Source: Acetatifactor muris (GTDB taxonomy: Bacteria > Bacillota > Clostridia > Lachnospirales > Lachnospiraceae). From it: DNA of 64,000 nt. The notes under the pieces were generated by a model, which saw only the letters and a program-made list of their open reading frames with translations, was not told where the DNA came from and did no database searches. Made by a program: the position numbers and the translations under genes. Of the stretch, positions 7,862-16,241 are shown one piece after another. The DNA lies in assembly GCF_024623325.1 (NCBI RefSeq), contig NZ_JANJZD010000007.1, positions 62,001 to 126,000 on the forward strand. The letters run 5' to 3'. The first letter of the stretch is position 1. Each line of letters begins with the position of its first letter.

Positions 7862-9472
7862 TCAGGTATTCCCCTGAGTCGGCGGGTTAAGCTCCGAAGA
7901 AGATTCCAGCAACAGATTTCCCCGAATCTCAATAACCGGACCTCCGGTCCCCTCGATATATTCCCTGGTAATAGTAACCCTGCCGATGTTATCATCCTTC
8001 GGAATCTCATACATGATATCCAGCATAAATTCCTCGATAATAGATCGCAGCGCTCTGGCACCGGTCTCTCTCTTCATAGCCTTGTCCGCAATGGCTTCCA
8101 GGGCTTCGTCTGCAAATTCCAACTTTACTTCATCCAGCTCCAGCAGTTTCTGATATTGCTTCAGAATCGCGTTTCTCGGCTCTTTCAGAATCTTCACCAT
8201 CATCTCCGCATTCAGCCCCTCCAGTGTACAGATAATGGGCAAACGGCCAATAAATTCAGGTATCATCCCGAACTTCCGGATATCCTCCACCGTCACTTTT
8301 GACAGGATATTTTTATCCTTGTCATATTTATCCTTCAGCTCGGAGTTAAATCCCATAGAAGCTGTTTTGCTCAGTCGCTCTTTGATAATTACATCCAAAT
8401 CCGGGAAAGCACCTCCGCAGATAAACAGAATATTCCTTGTGTTCACCGTGGCCAGCGGAACCATGGCATTTTTACTGTTGGCACCTACAGGTACCTCCAC
8501 CTCCGCTCCCTCCAGGAGTTTCAGCATCCCCTGCTGTACACTCTCCCCGCTGACATCCCGGGTATTGGTAGTCTTCTTCTTCGCAATCTTGTCAATTTCA
8601 TCTATAAAAATAATGCCTCTTTCAGCCTTTTCCACATCATTGTCTGCAGCGGCCAGCAGTTTGGACACTACTGACTCGATGTCGTCGCCAATATATCCCG
8701 CCTCTGTCAGAGAAGTGGCATCCGCAATGGCAAGGGGCACATCCAGGAGTCTGGCAAGTGTCTTAACCAGATAGGTTTTACCGCAGCCGGTGGGCCCTAT
8801 CATCAATATATTGGACTTTTCTATCTCAATGTTGTCCATGGTGCCGGTGGCCACCCGTTTATAATGGTTGTATACCGCCACAGAAATCACCTTTTTGGCA
8901 TGGTCCTGCCCTACCACATACTCGTCCAGACTGGCTTTAATCTTATGCGGCGCGGGAATATTCCGGATATTCAGCGCCGGCTGTTCATTCTCCTGCTTCT
9001 TTTTCTTCTTAAGTTTCTGCTTGTTGGGAATCCCGCCGTCCCCCCGCAGATCTGCCAGATTGACAAAGCTGATATTGGGAAACCCACCCTGCTTTGTCAG
9101 CTGATCCAGCTCATTCTGAAGCTGAGGGTTGTTCAGCATTCCCTGATAGTCAAACTGACTGACTGTCTCCATAGTCTTGTGCATACAGTCATTGCAGATA
9201 CAGATATTGTTGGGCAGCTTAAACATCTTACCTGCCTTACTTTCCGGCCTGCGGCAGATAAAGCAGACATCTTCGTACTCGCTGTTGTCGCTTTTTCCTG
9301 CATTTTTTGTTGTGGAAGCATCCGAATGATTCTCTGTCAGGTCAGCCTTCTTCCCTTCAGCCTCCGGTGTCTCCTCTCCTGACTTCTTCCCCGCAGTTAC
9401 TTCTGTTCCGTCCTCTGCCGCTGTCTGCTCCTTTACTTCTGCCTCTTCCTTTTCATCATATATCTCTGACAC
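7862..9472 (-). CDS. clpX: ATP-dependent Clp protease ATP-binding subunit ClpX, extended N-terminus
   Basis: AAA+ unfoldase that recognises tagged proteins and feeds them to ClpP. A C4 zinc-binding domain (CFICRR ... CICNDC, about residues 70-98) is followed by the AAA+ module with Walker A GPTGCGKT, Walker B IIFIDEIDKI and the arginine-containing RETGARALRSIIEE sensor region. At 536 aa it is about 110 longer than usual. The excess is a 65-residue acidic, Glu/Lys-rich N-terminal extension and a longer linker with KKKKKQENEQ. The start is a GTG at 9472 with GAGG about 10 bp upstream; an internal start near the zinc finger is possible. It is not beside clpP or tig, so it may be a second ClpX. 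Confidence 0.93.
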   Translation of the reverse strand: MSEIYDEKEEAEVKEQTAAEDGTEVTAGKKSGEETPEAEGKKADLTENHSDASTTKNAGKSDNSEYEDVCFICRRPESKAGKMFKLPNNICICNDCMHKTMETVSQFDYQGMLNNPQLQNELDQLTKQGGFPNISFVNLADLRGDGGIPNKQKLKKKKKQENEQPALNIRNIPAPHKIKASLDEYVVGQDHAKKVISVAVYNHYKRVATGTMDNIEIEKSNILMIGPTGCGKTYLVKTLARLLDVPLAIADATSLTEAGYIGDDIESVVSKLLAAADNDVEKAERGIIFIDEIDKIAKKKTTNTRDVSGESVQQGMLKLLEGAEVEVPVGANSKNAMVPLATVNTRNILFICGGAFPDLDVIIKERLSKTASMGFNSELKDKYDKDKNILSKVTVEDIRKFGMIPEFIGRLPIICTLEGLNAEMMVKILKEPRNAILKQYQKLLELDEVKLEFADEALEAIADKAMKRETGARALRSIIEEFMLDIMYEIPKDDNIGRVTITREYIEGTGGPVIEIRGNLLLESSSELNPPTQGNT

Positions 9473-9555
9473 GATTTCGTTTCCTCATTTCCCTGTATCC
9501 GACAGTAAGCTGCCGGACTCAGCAATTAAACTTTCAGGTATTCCATATCTTCCTT

Positions 9556-9584
9556 AGTATACTTGAAAGTACCTGCCAATACAA
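9556..9584 (-). promoter_or_regulatory. Candidate promoter for clpX
   Basis: Reading leftward: TTGTAT (9584-9579), 17 bp, TATACT (9561-9556). It lies between trmL and clpX, 84 bp before the clpX GTG. Assigned by eye only. Confidence 0.5.
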
Positions 9585-9629
9585 GTGAACTTTTTATAAA
9601 GCAAGGCCTTCAGTCCTGTTATTGTCCAC

Positions 9630-10139
9630 TCAGCGCTTCCACTGCAGCCGGTGCAGCTCCCCCTCCTGCTGCATCCCTCCAAAACCGTTCTGACGCAGCG
9701 CCTCATACAATACAACAGCCACGGAATTGGACAGATTCAGAGAACGAATGGCCGGGAGCATGGGAATTCGGATACAGTTCTCCTGATGTTCCACCAGAAT
9801 TTCCTCCGGAATTCCGGCACTCTCTCTGCCAAACATGAGATAATCATCAGGTCCATACGCAACTTCCGTATAAACATGTCTCGCTTTTGTCGTCGCCATC
9901 CAGATTTTCGCTCCCGGATGCAGCTTCTGAAATTCTTCAAAGTTCATATATCTATGCACGTCCAGCTGATGCCAATAATCCATTCCCGCACGCCTGATGG
10001 CCTTCTCATCCAGCCGAAATCCCAAAGGTTCAATCAAATGCAGGGGCGTGCCTGTAGCCACACAGGTACGCCCGATATTTCCCGTATTCCCCGGAATCTC
10101 CGGTTGATGTAAAATGATATGCACATCTTCCTCCGTCAA
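9630..10139 (-). CDS. trmL: tRNA (cytidine(34)-2'-O)-methyltransferase TrmL
   Basis: SPOUT-fold methyltransferase that methylates the wobble nucleotide of leucine tRNAs. The family motifs are present: LHQPEIPGNTGNIGRTC near the N-terminus, MFGRESAGIPEEI in the middle and the knotted AdoMet site IPMLPAIRSLNLSNSVAVVLYEALRQ near the C-terminus. Length 169 aa is slightly above the typical 155-160. The start is TTG at 10139, overlapping the stop of the upstream lipoprotein gene (TTGA), so translation is probably coupled. Confidence 0.93.
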   Translation of the reverse strand: MTEEDVHIILHQPEIPGNTGNIGRTCVATGTPLHLIEPLGFRLDEKAIRRAGMDYWHQLDVHRYMNFEEFQKLHPGAKIWMATTKARHVYTEVAYGPDDYLMFGRESAGIPEEILVEHQENCIRIPMLPAIRSLNLSNSVAVVLYEALRQNGFGGMQQEGELHRLQWKR

Positions 10140-10855
10140 TACGCCTCAAAGCTGTTCAGAATTGTCTGAGCACCTTCCTCGTCACCGTCTCCGTAAGTGA
10201 TGATAATGATAAGCGCCCGGTTATTCTTAACCCGCACATAATAATCCTGATAAAGAGAAGCAGCGCCGCTCTCTCCCTTAACTTTTGCAACGCAGAAATT
10301 TTCTCCTCCAATCTCCGTCTCATTGCCATCATTCTCCAGGATTGTATATACCGGCTCCTTCAGAGCCTCAAGCTGCGTCATGGCAGCCTTCATATAGTCC
10401 GCAGATGACATGTTTTTCATATACAGTTTTTCCACGGTCACAACCACATTCGTTTCTCCCCCGGGACTCATACACATCATCTCATATAGAGACACCATTT
10501 CCGCATACGTTGCCTGAAGCTCAGAATAGTTCTTCGAAACCAGTTCTTTTCCCAGTCCCATCGCGGTGTTCAGGCCTTCCTCATTCAGCATGTAAAGGCC
10601 TTCCGGCGCTGTAAAATGCAATCCCCAGAATTCGCTTTCCCAGCCGGCATCCGTATTGGTTCCTCTGATATAATCATCTGTCTCTTCCTTTTCATCGGCT
10701 CCGCTGTCCTGCCCGGAGCCTTCTTCCTGTCCCTGTTGCTCCTGCCCGCTCTCTTCCTTCTGTCCGCCTCCCAAATTGCCTGCTCCAAAATCATAAGAGC
10801 ATGCACACAGTAATGTCGTTGCAGCAATCATCGCCGCCAGAATTTTTTTCCTCAT
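10136..10855 (-). CDS. Predicted lipoprotein of unknown function
   Basis: The N-terminus MRKKILAAMIAATTLLCAC is a type II signal peptide with the lipidated Cys at about residue 19. A Gly/Gln/Glu-rich spacer (about 25-60) follows, then a folded domain of about 170 residues whose last part (LIIIITYGDGDEEGAQTILNSFEAY) resembles the ends of DUF-type surface lipoproteins that mop up small ligands. No enzyme motif was seen. It is anchored outside the membrane. It overlaps trmL by 4 bp and lies 36 bp after the aminotransferase gene on the same strand. Confidence 0.8.
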   Translation of the reverse strand: MRKKILAAMIAATTLLCACSYDFGAGNLGGGQKEESGQEQQGQEEGSGQDSGADEKEETDDYIRGTNTDAGWESEFWGLHFTAPEGLYMLNEEGLNTAMGLGKELVSKNYSELQATYAEMVSLYEMMCMSPGGETNVVVTVEKLYMKNMSSADYMKAAMTQLEALKEPVYTILENDGNETEIGGENFCVAKVKGESGAASLYQDYYVRVKNNRALIIIITYGDGDEEGAQTILNSFEAY

Positions 10856-10891
10856 TTTTCTCCTCTCCCTCAGCCGTCTGGCCGCTGTCTT

Positions 10892-12070
10892 TTATCCTTT
10901 CTTCTCTTCTCTCAGCTTTGACACAAATCGTTTCATCCGCTGCATTGCAGTCCTGAGATTCTCCAGCGAAGAGGCGTATGATATCCTGAGATACCCCTCT
11001 CCACAGTCGCCGAATGCCGTTCCGGGTACTACCGCAACTCTCTCTTCCTTCAGAAACCGCATGGCAAAATCATCACTGGTCAGACCAAATTCCTTAATAC
11101 AGGGAAATATGTAAAATGCCCCGTACGGTTCAAAACACTCCAGTCCCATCTCTCTGAATGCATGCAGCAGATACCGCCTTCTCTGGTTATAGGCAGTACA
11201 CATCTCCGTCACATCCTCGTCACCGTTTTTCAGGGCCTCGATAGCCGCATACTGGCTGGTGGTAGGCGCACACATGATGGCAAACTGATGAATCTTAATC
11301 ATCTGTTCAATGATGAGCTCCGGACCACACGCATATCCCAGCCGCCAGCCGGTCATGGCAAAGGCTTTGGAAAAACCGTTAATCAATATAGTGCGTTCCT
11401 GCATCCCTGGCAGTTGTGCAATGGACACATGCTTCTCCTTATAACTGAGCTCAGCGTAAATTTCATCTGACATGACATAAATGTCATGTTTTAATATCAC
11501 TTCCGCAATGGCCTCCAGATCTTTTCTCTCCATTATGGCTCCGGTAGGATTGTTGGGAAAAGGCAGCACCAGAATCTTCGTCCTGTCTGTAATGGCTTCC
11601 TCCAGTTCCCTGGCTGTCAGACGAAATTCATTTTCCGCTTTCAGATTGATAATCACCGGTTTCGCCCCTGCCATCACCGCGCAGGGTTCATAAGAGACAA
11701 AACTTGGCTGGGGAATCAGCACCTCATCTCCAGGATTAATCATGGCACGAAATCCTATGTCAATAGCCTCCGAACCGCCCACCGTGACCAGGATTTCCTT
11801 AAGCGGGTGTTCATAGCGAATCCCCTGTTTTCTGTAAATATAATTGCCGATTTCCTCACGCAGTTCCTTGAGACCCGCATTAGAGGTATAAAACGTCCTT
11901 CCCTTCTCCAGAGAATAAATGCCCTCATCTCTGATATGCCAGGGGGTATCGAAATCAGGCTCACCCACTCCCAGGGAGATGGTATCCTTCATCTCCTGAG
12001 CAATGTCAAAAAATTTACGAATTCCCGATGGTCTGATTTCCACAATCTTTTCTGCTAATGGATTCCTCAT
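10892..12070 (-). CDS. PLP-dependent aminotransferase, class I/II
   Basis: Fold-type I aminotransferase of 392 aa. PLP-lysine motif INGFSKAFAMTGWRLGY (about residues 229-245), the Asn and Asp that hold the cofactor in PFPNNPTGAIM and VMSDEIYAEL, and the C-terminal substrate arginine in GYLRISYASS. This is the AspC/PatA/AlaT-like group common in Firmicutes; the amino-acid substrate cannot be told. The start overlaps the stop of an Lrp/AsnC regulator by 4 bp (ATGA). That pairing suggests amino-acid responsive control. Confidence 0.9.
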   Translation of the reverse strand: MRNPLAEKIVEIRPSGIRKFFDIAQEMKDTISLGVGEPDFDTPWHIRDEGIYSLEKGRTFYTSNAGLKELREEIGNYIYRKQGIRYEHPLKEILVTVGGSEAIDIGFRAMINPGDEVLIPQPSFVSYEPCAVMAGAKPVIINLKAENEFRLTARELEEAITDRTKILVLPFPNNPTGAIMERKDLEAIAEVILKHDIYVMSDEIYAELSYKEKHVSIAQLPGMQERTILINGFSKAFAMTGWRLGYACGPELIIEQMIKIHQFAIMCAPTTSQYAAIEALKNGDEDVTEMCTAYNQRRRYLLHAFREMGLECFEPYGAFYIFPCIKEFGLTSDDFAMRFLKEERVAVVPGTAFGDCGEGYLRISYASSLENLRTAMQRMKRFVSKLREEKKG

Positions 12071-12549
12071 GGGGTAATCATCTCCCTTTCATCTTCTTTT
12101 TTTCTGGCCAGCACAGTACCGTGGTCCTTATATTTCTTCAGGATGAAATGGGTCGCGGCGCTGAGTACGGAATCCAGAGTGGAGAGCTTATCCGACACGA
12201 AAGCAGATACTTCCCGCAACGTCTTTCCTTCCAGTATCACCATCAAATCATAACCACCTGAAATCAGATACACGCTCTGAACCTCGGGATACTGATAAAT
12301 GCGTTCTGCTATACTGTCAAATCCCTGCCCTCTCTGGGGCGTCACCCGCACCTCAATCAGCGCAGTTACTTTTTCCTTTGAAGTTTTTTCCCAGTCTATC
12401 AGAGTATGATATCCGCAGATAATCCCCTCCGCCTCCATATCGGCCAGTTCGTTTGCCACCGCCGCCTCTTCCACTCCGAGAAGGATTGCCAGTTCTTTGA
12501 TGTCAATCCGACTGTTCCTTTCAATTATCGCCAATAATGCCTCTCTCAT
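12067..12549 (-). CDS. Lrp/AsnC family transcriptional regulator
   Basis: 160 aa. The N-terminal AsnC-type HTH covers about residues 5-60 (RIDIKELAILLGVEEAAVANELADMEAEGII) and a C-terminal RAM/AsnC ligand-binding domain follows (VTALIEVRVTPQRGQGF ... YLISGGYDLMVILEG). Such proteins form octamers that sense amino acids. GAGAGGAG precedes the ATG. The 4-bp overlap with the downstream aminotransferase gene makes that enzyme the most likely target. Confidence 0.92.
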   Translation of the reverse strand: MREALLAIIERNSRIDIKELAILLGVEEAAVANELADMEAEGIICGYHTLIDWEKTSKEKVTALIEVRVTPQRGQGFDSIAERIYQYPEVQSVYLISGGYDLMVILEGKTLREVSAFVSDKLSTLDSVLSAATHFILKKYKDHGTVLARKKEDEREMITP

Positions 12550-12621
12550 TTTATTCTCCTCTCTTTTTTGTATTTCTGATTTCTCCTGGACCGAACAAAT
12601 CTGTCAGGCTTAAAAATGCTG

Positions 12622-13659
12622 TCACAATTCTGTATCCTGCCTGAAAAGCGGCAGCATACTGTCACTCTTCGGTCTGTCCAGATATCGGATTTCTTCTCCG
12701 TTCAGCAGAATTCTGTCATTGCTGTCCGTAATTTTTCCCACTGTCACCGCCGGAACACCAGCCATCTCCAGCGCTGCTGTCAGCCCCGGCCCGTCAGATG
12801 ATATCATAATCAGACAGCCGCCTGACAGAAGTTCATAGGGATTCGCACCACAGCATTCACACACCTCCACGGTCTCCTGACGAAGCGGCAGCCCCCGCAT
12901 ATCCACTGTCAGTCCCACACCGGCTCTCTCGGCCAGCTCCCAGAGTGCCCCGAATATACCCCCTTCCGAGGCGTCGTGCATGAGCGTTGCTCCCTGCTTT
13001 ACGGCAACCTGCGCCTCGGTCACAATGGATAAATATCGCCCGAAGTGTTCTGCTTCTTCCACAAACCACGCAGGATACCGCCGCAGAAGCTTCTCCCGGT
13101 GTCTGCCTGCCAGATATGCCGTTCCTTCCAGTCCAACCCATTTGCTGATTACAATATCCTGCCCCGGCCTGGCATCTCCGGGAACTGCGGATACTTCCCA
13201 CTTTCTGCCAATCCCCGTCACCGTTGCCACAGGCAGGCTTACTGCCTCTGCAATTCTGGTCTGGCCGCCGGCTATCTGCAGTGACAGTTCCCTGCACTTT
13301 TCCTCCGCCTCTGCCATCAGCATTCTCAGCTCGGATTCCTCCGAAGATTCCGGCATCATCAGGCTGATCAGCACAGCGGCCGTCCTCCCGCCTCCCGCCG
13401 CAAGATTATTAACACATTTCTGTATCAATGCAGCCATTGTCATAAAAGTCCCCGGAAAGCCCCCTGCACAGCCCGGCATTCCTGCCGGAACAAGAGCCGC
13501 TTCCTGCACACAGGATACAATTTCACCCTCCCCGGGAAATGAGAAAGTGGCGCAGTCCACCCCTATCCCCGCGCCACACAACACTTCTCTTCTCTTCGTT
13601 TTTATCTGTCGTAAAACAGAACGTTTCAGGACATTTTCCGGCACTTTTCCTGTCTTCAT
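12622..13659 (-). CDS. AIR synthase-related protein (PurM/HypE-like ATPase fold)
   Basis: 345 aa. It shows the PurM-like layout: an N-terminal AIRS domain with GAGIGVDCATFSF, LAAGGGRTAAVLISLMMPE and LSLQIAGGQTRIAEAV, and a C-terminal domain with LMHDASEGGIFGALWELAERAGVG and ELLSGGCLIMIS. The second half is close to HypE/ThiL-type proteins, which bind ATP to activate a carboxamide or phosphate. No hyp or thi genes are nearby, so the reaction is unknown. SD GGAGGG precedes the ATG. It sits between the vanW-family gene and the Lrp gene on the same strand. Confidence 0.85.
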   Translation of the reverse strand: MKTGKVPENVLKRSVLRQIKTKRREVLCGAGIGVDCATFSFPGEGEIVSCVQEAALVPAGMPGCAGGFPGTFMTMAALIQKCVNNLAAGGGRTAAVLISLMMPESSEESELRMLMAEAEEKCRELSLQIAGGQTRIAEAVSLPVATVTGIGRKWEVSAVPGDARPGQDIVISKWVGLEGTAYLAGRHREKLLRRYPAWFVEEAEHFGRYLSIVTEAQVAVKQGATLMHDASEGGIFGALWELAERAGVGLTVDMRGLPLRQETVEVCECCGANPYELLSGGCLIMISSDGPGLTAALEMAGVPAVTVGKITDSNDRILLNGEEIRYLDRPKSDSMLPLFRQDTEL

Positions 13660-13691
13660 CGCATCCCTCCGCGCCGAAACACATTTTTCAA

Positions 13692-15182
13692 TTATTCATC
13701 TCCTATTTCCGGGCTTTCCACAGGAGCCTGGGCCTGAGCGGTCAGAATGGCAATCACATTCTTCACATGATCCACACTGCCTGTACCGATTGCCGCCATG
13801 ATTTCTTCGTATGCCGCCGGGTCCGCAGTAGCCGTTCCCACAGTGGCACTCCTGGGCACCATTTTATAACTGCTGCTGTTCACCTGTGTGCGGCTGACTT
13901 CCTTTCCGCCTTCCAGCACAACTTTCCACAACTGTGCCTTATAGCCCACGTGAGCGCTGTCATACACGATATATCCGATAGGTTGCCCGGGATCCGGATA
14001 AATAATATCCGCAGGCGGCTGATTCACTTCCAGGACTTTGCTCTCATAGCGCACCTCCCGGTCGGAAGCCCTCGTCTCCTTACCATAAATGGTAAATGTG
14101 ATATGTTTGTTGGAAGTAGAACCTTCAATATATACAGGATACTCCAGATTATTGACAAATTTGAAGTCCTTTGACCCTTCTGCTATGGCCGCATCCGCGG
14201 AAGGATCCACATAAGTCACAATCATGGAATGATTAAAGCGTTCCGTCACTTCCAGCTCAGCCAGCAGTACCGCATTGTAAAGCGTTGTGGATACCTGGCA
14301 GATACCTCCGCCCAGACTGTCCACCACCTTGCCGTTCATATAGGAACCTGCCATGTAATAGCCGTTAGCCTTGGTAAAAGGGGCCACACTCTCATATGCG
14401 GAAAACTCGTCTCCGGGATACAGCAAAGTACCGTTGATCAGATTCGCGCCGTTAGACACATTCTGGCTTCTGTTGGATCCGGAAGAAGCATAGGACGTAG
14501 TAAATGTCCCCAGAACATCCTTCACCTGCGCCAGTTCTTCCGCCTTTCCCCTGGGCTCCGTCACATCCACATCCAACGCTATCGTGCATGCAGTATGATC
14601 CCACTCCTCCGTCAGAAATTTATTTACCTTGTCAATGGAAGTCTCCACATCCAGGGTATAGCCGGTCTTGCCCTCCACTACCTGGAATTCTCCATTCTCC
14701 CTGGTCAGCGTGGCGTCCACCGCCTGTACGTCGTACTGAACGCATTTTTCCAGGAGAATATCACTGATCATCTGCAAATTAAACGAAATCTGAATCGGAT
14801 AAACCAGGTTATCATGCTCCAGATCCTTCAGGACCTTATATCGTTCAATCACATTTCCCCTGGTTCCCACTTCCAGCGCTTCGGATACCAGCTCCGGATT
14901 CGCCCAGGTAATACCCAGATCGCCCGCCGTCACCGCCACTTCCGTGTCCCCGGAGGCCAGCAGGGTAATCTCCGTCTCTTTCAGCCCTTCCACATAATCT
15001 GTAACCGCCTGCCTTGCTTCTGCCTCGCTCATACCGGACAAATCAATATCGCCTGCAAAGATTCCCTTCTTGACAGAAGTGCTCTCCTGTGCCTTCACAG
15101 TCATCCCAATCATAAGCAAACATACAGTCACTGATATTGGAAAACAGACTTTCCTCATCCATTTTTTGATTTTATTTCTCAT
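13692..15182 (-). CDS. VanW family exported protein
   Basis: 496 aa. An N-terminal signal or anchor segment (ISVTVCLLMIGMTVKA) is followed by two YoaR-type peptidoglycan-binding-like domains (about 50-240) and then the VanW domain. The VanW hallmarks are the runs LYPGDEFSAYESVAPFTKANGY, LGGGICQVSTTLYNAVLLAELEV and ERFNHSMIVTYVDPSADAAI. A G5-like region may follow. VanW occurs in vanB and vanG operons but its function is unknown; stand-alone relatives with this architecture are common in clostridia, so this is not evidence of a vancomycin cassette here. Expected outside the membrane at the cell wall. Confidence 0.9.
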   Translation of the reverse strand: MRNKIKKWMRKVCFPISVTVCLLMIGMTVKAQESTSVKKGIFAGDIDLSGMSEAEARQAVTDYVEGLKETEITLLASGDTEVAVTAGDLGITWANPELVSEALEVGTRGNVIERYKVLKDLEHDNLVYPIQISFNLQMISDILLEKCVQYDVQAVDATLTRENGEFQVVEGKTGYTLDVETSIDKVNKFLTEEWDHTACTIALDVDVTEPRGKAEELAQVKDVLGTFTTSYASSGSNRSQNVSNGANLINGTLLYPGDEFSAYESVAPFTKANGYYMAGSYMNGKVVDSLGGGICQVSTTLYNAVLLAELEVTERFNHSMIVTYVDPSADAAIAEGSKDFKFVNNLEYPVYIEGSTSNKHITFTIYGKETRASDREVRYESKVLEVNQPPADIIYPDPGQPIGYIVYDSAHVGYKAQLWKVVLEGGKEVSRTQVNSSSYKMVPRSATVGTATADPAAYEEIMAAIGTGSVDHVKNVIAILTAQAQAPVESPEIGDE

Positions 15183-15278
15183 TATCCGTCACTTCCCATT
15201 CCGTGACCGGCCGGCTGCCTGTCACTTTTATACTCTTTTAACTCTTTAAGTATCTCTCCTGCCGCTCAAAGTATTGAA

Positions 15279-15386
15279 TTAATAAACTAAATATGATAGA
15301 GTGGGAATGAGCATGGCAAGCACCAGCAAAATCACAATAACTGCAGACACCCTCTGTTTTGTTTTTTTATTATTCATGTTAAACAT
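15279..15386 (-). CDS. 35-aa single-pass membrane peptide
   Basis: Translation from ATG 15386 gives a short basic N-terminus (MFNMNNKKTKQRV) and one hydrophobic helix (SAVIVILLVLAMLIPTLSYLV). AGGAG lies 6 bp before this ATG; the longer frame from 15467 has no comparable signal. The basic-in, helix-out layout suggests a small inner-membrane protein. I recall similar short peptides in Lachnospiraceae but know no function. Confidence 0.6.
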   Translation of the reverse strand: MFNMNNKKTKQRVSAVIVILLVLAMLIPTLSYLVY

Positions 15387-15509
15387 GGCATACTCCTGTT
15401 TCCCTCTTCTGCCGCAGTTCACTCCCGGAGCAGCGGCAGGCACTGTCAATTGGAAATTACTGTTCACCCAATGGACAATAACAACTTTAGCTTATGAAAG
15501 GAATTATAT

Positions 15510-16139
15510 ATGAATTTAGGATTTTTGGCAAGCTTTATTACCTTTTCCGTACTGATTTCCTACAATGTGAAAAAGCAGGCAAGAAAGAACCGCAGCAGCG
15601 AAAAAGACTTCTGGACCCGGGAATCTCAGGCCAATTCCGTCCGCCGCAAACCCCTGGATAATCTGAATTATGTTACCATCCCCCTTGAAAAATTTCCCAC
15701 CCATCTGATGAATGAGAATGCCGATGTCATGGAGTGTATCGGCATTGTGGAGTCCCTCGCTTCCCGGAAGACCGTGAATCTCACCGGCTGGTCCAACACT
15801 GACCTGAAGCTGGAGTACGGCACAGCCAACATCACTGTACTCTCCGAATATGACCAGAATTATACCCTGCTGGTTCGTACTCTGCAGAAATGGTCCGATT
15901 TGCTGCTGGAATCCGGTTATGATAAGGAAGCCTCTGTCCTCCTGGAATTTGCCGTCAGCACCAACACAGATATCAGCCGTACGTATTATCAGCTGGCAGA
16001 TTACTGGATTTCTCAGGGCGAAAGCTTTCGGATTGAGCGCCTGATACGTATTGCCGAAGGTCTCAGATCTGCCAGCAAGGATTCTATCATACGACACCTG
16101 AGGCAAAAACTGAAGCAGAGCGAAAAGCAGTTCCCCTGA
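15510..16139 (+). CDS. Conserved hypothetical protein with N-terminal membrane anchor
   Basis: 209 aa. One hydrophobic N-terminal segment (LGFLASFITFSVLISYNV) is followed by a basic stretch and a soluble domain. The C-terminal half looks helical and TPR-like (VRTLQKWSDLLLESGYDKEASVLLEFAVSTNTDISRTYYQLADYWISQG). AAAGGA is 8 bp before the ATG. It is divergent from the 35-aa gene and alone on its strand. Function not recognised. Confidence 0.75.
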   Translation: MNLGFLASFITFSVLISYNVKKQARKNRSSEKDFWTRESQANSVRRKPLDNLNYVTIPLEKFPTHLMNENADVMECIGIVESLASRKTVNLTGWSNTDLKLEYGTANITVLSEYDQNYTLLVRTLQKWSDLLLESGYDKEASVLLEFAVSTNTDISRTYYQLADYWISQGESFRIERLIRIAEGLRSASKDSIIRHLRQKLKQSEKQFP

Positions 16140-16182
16140 CTACAACCAATAAGTATGAGTATATTTTATGTGCCAAATCGTA

Positions 16183-16230
16183 AGAACAGAACCGGACAAT
16201 CAGCCCGGTTCCGTTTCTGTTTCACTTTTT
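16183..16230. terminator. Terminator between convergent genes
   Basis: An inverted repeat with GAACCGG (16189-16195) and CCGGTTC (16205-16211), extended by AACAG/CTGTT outside. It is followed on the + strand by TTCACTTTTTTATT. It lies between the 209-aa gene (+) and the PepSY gene (-). Confidence 0.7.
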
Positions 16231-16241
16231 TATTCGCATCC

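Noticed and set aside
7813..8061. 82-codon minus frame at the end of clpX
   Set aside because: It overlaps the clpX 3' end in another frame, is Arg/Leu-rich and has no SD; clpX covers the region.
13692..15182. VanW as proof of a vancomycin-resistance cassette
   Set aside because: Stand-alone VanW proteins with YoaR-type domains are common in clostridia; it is 9 kb from vanT and on the other strand.
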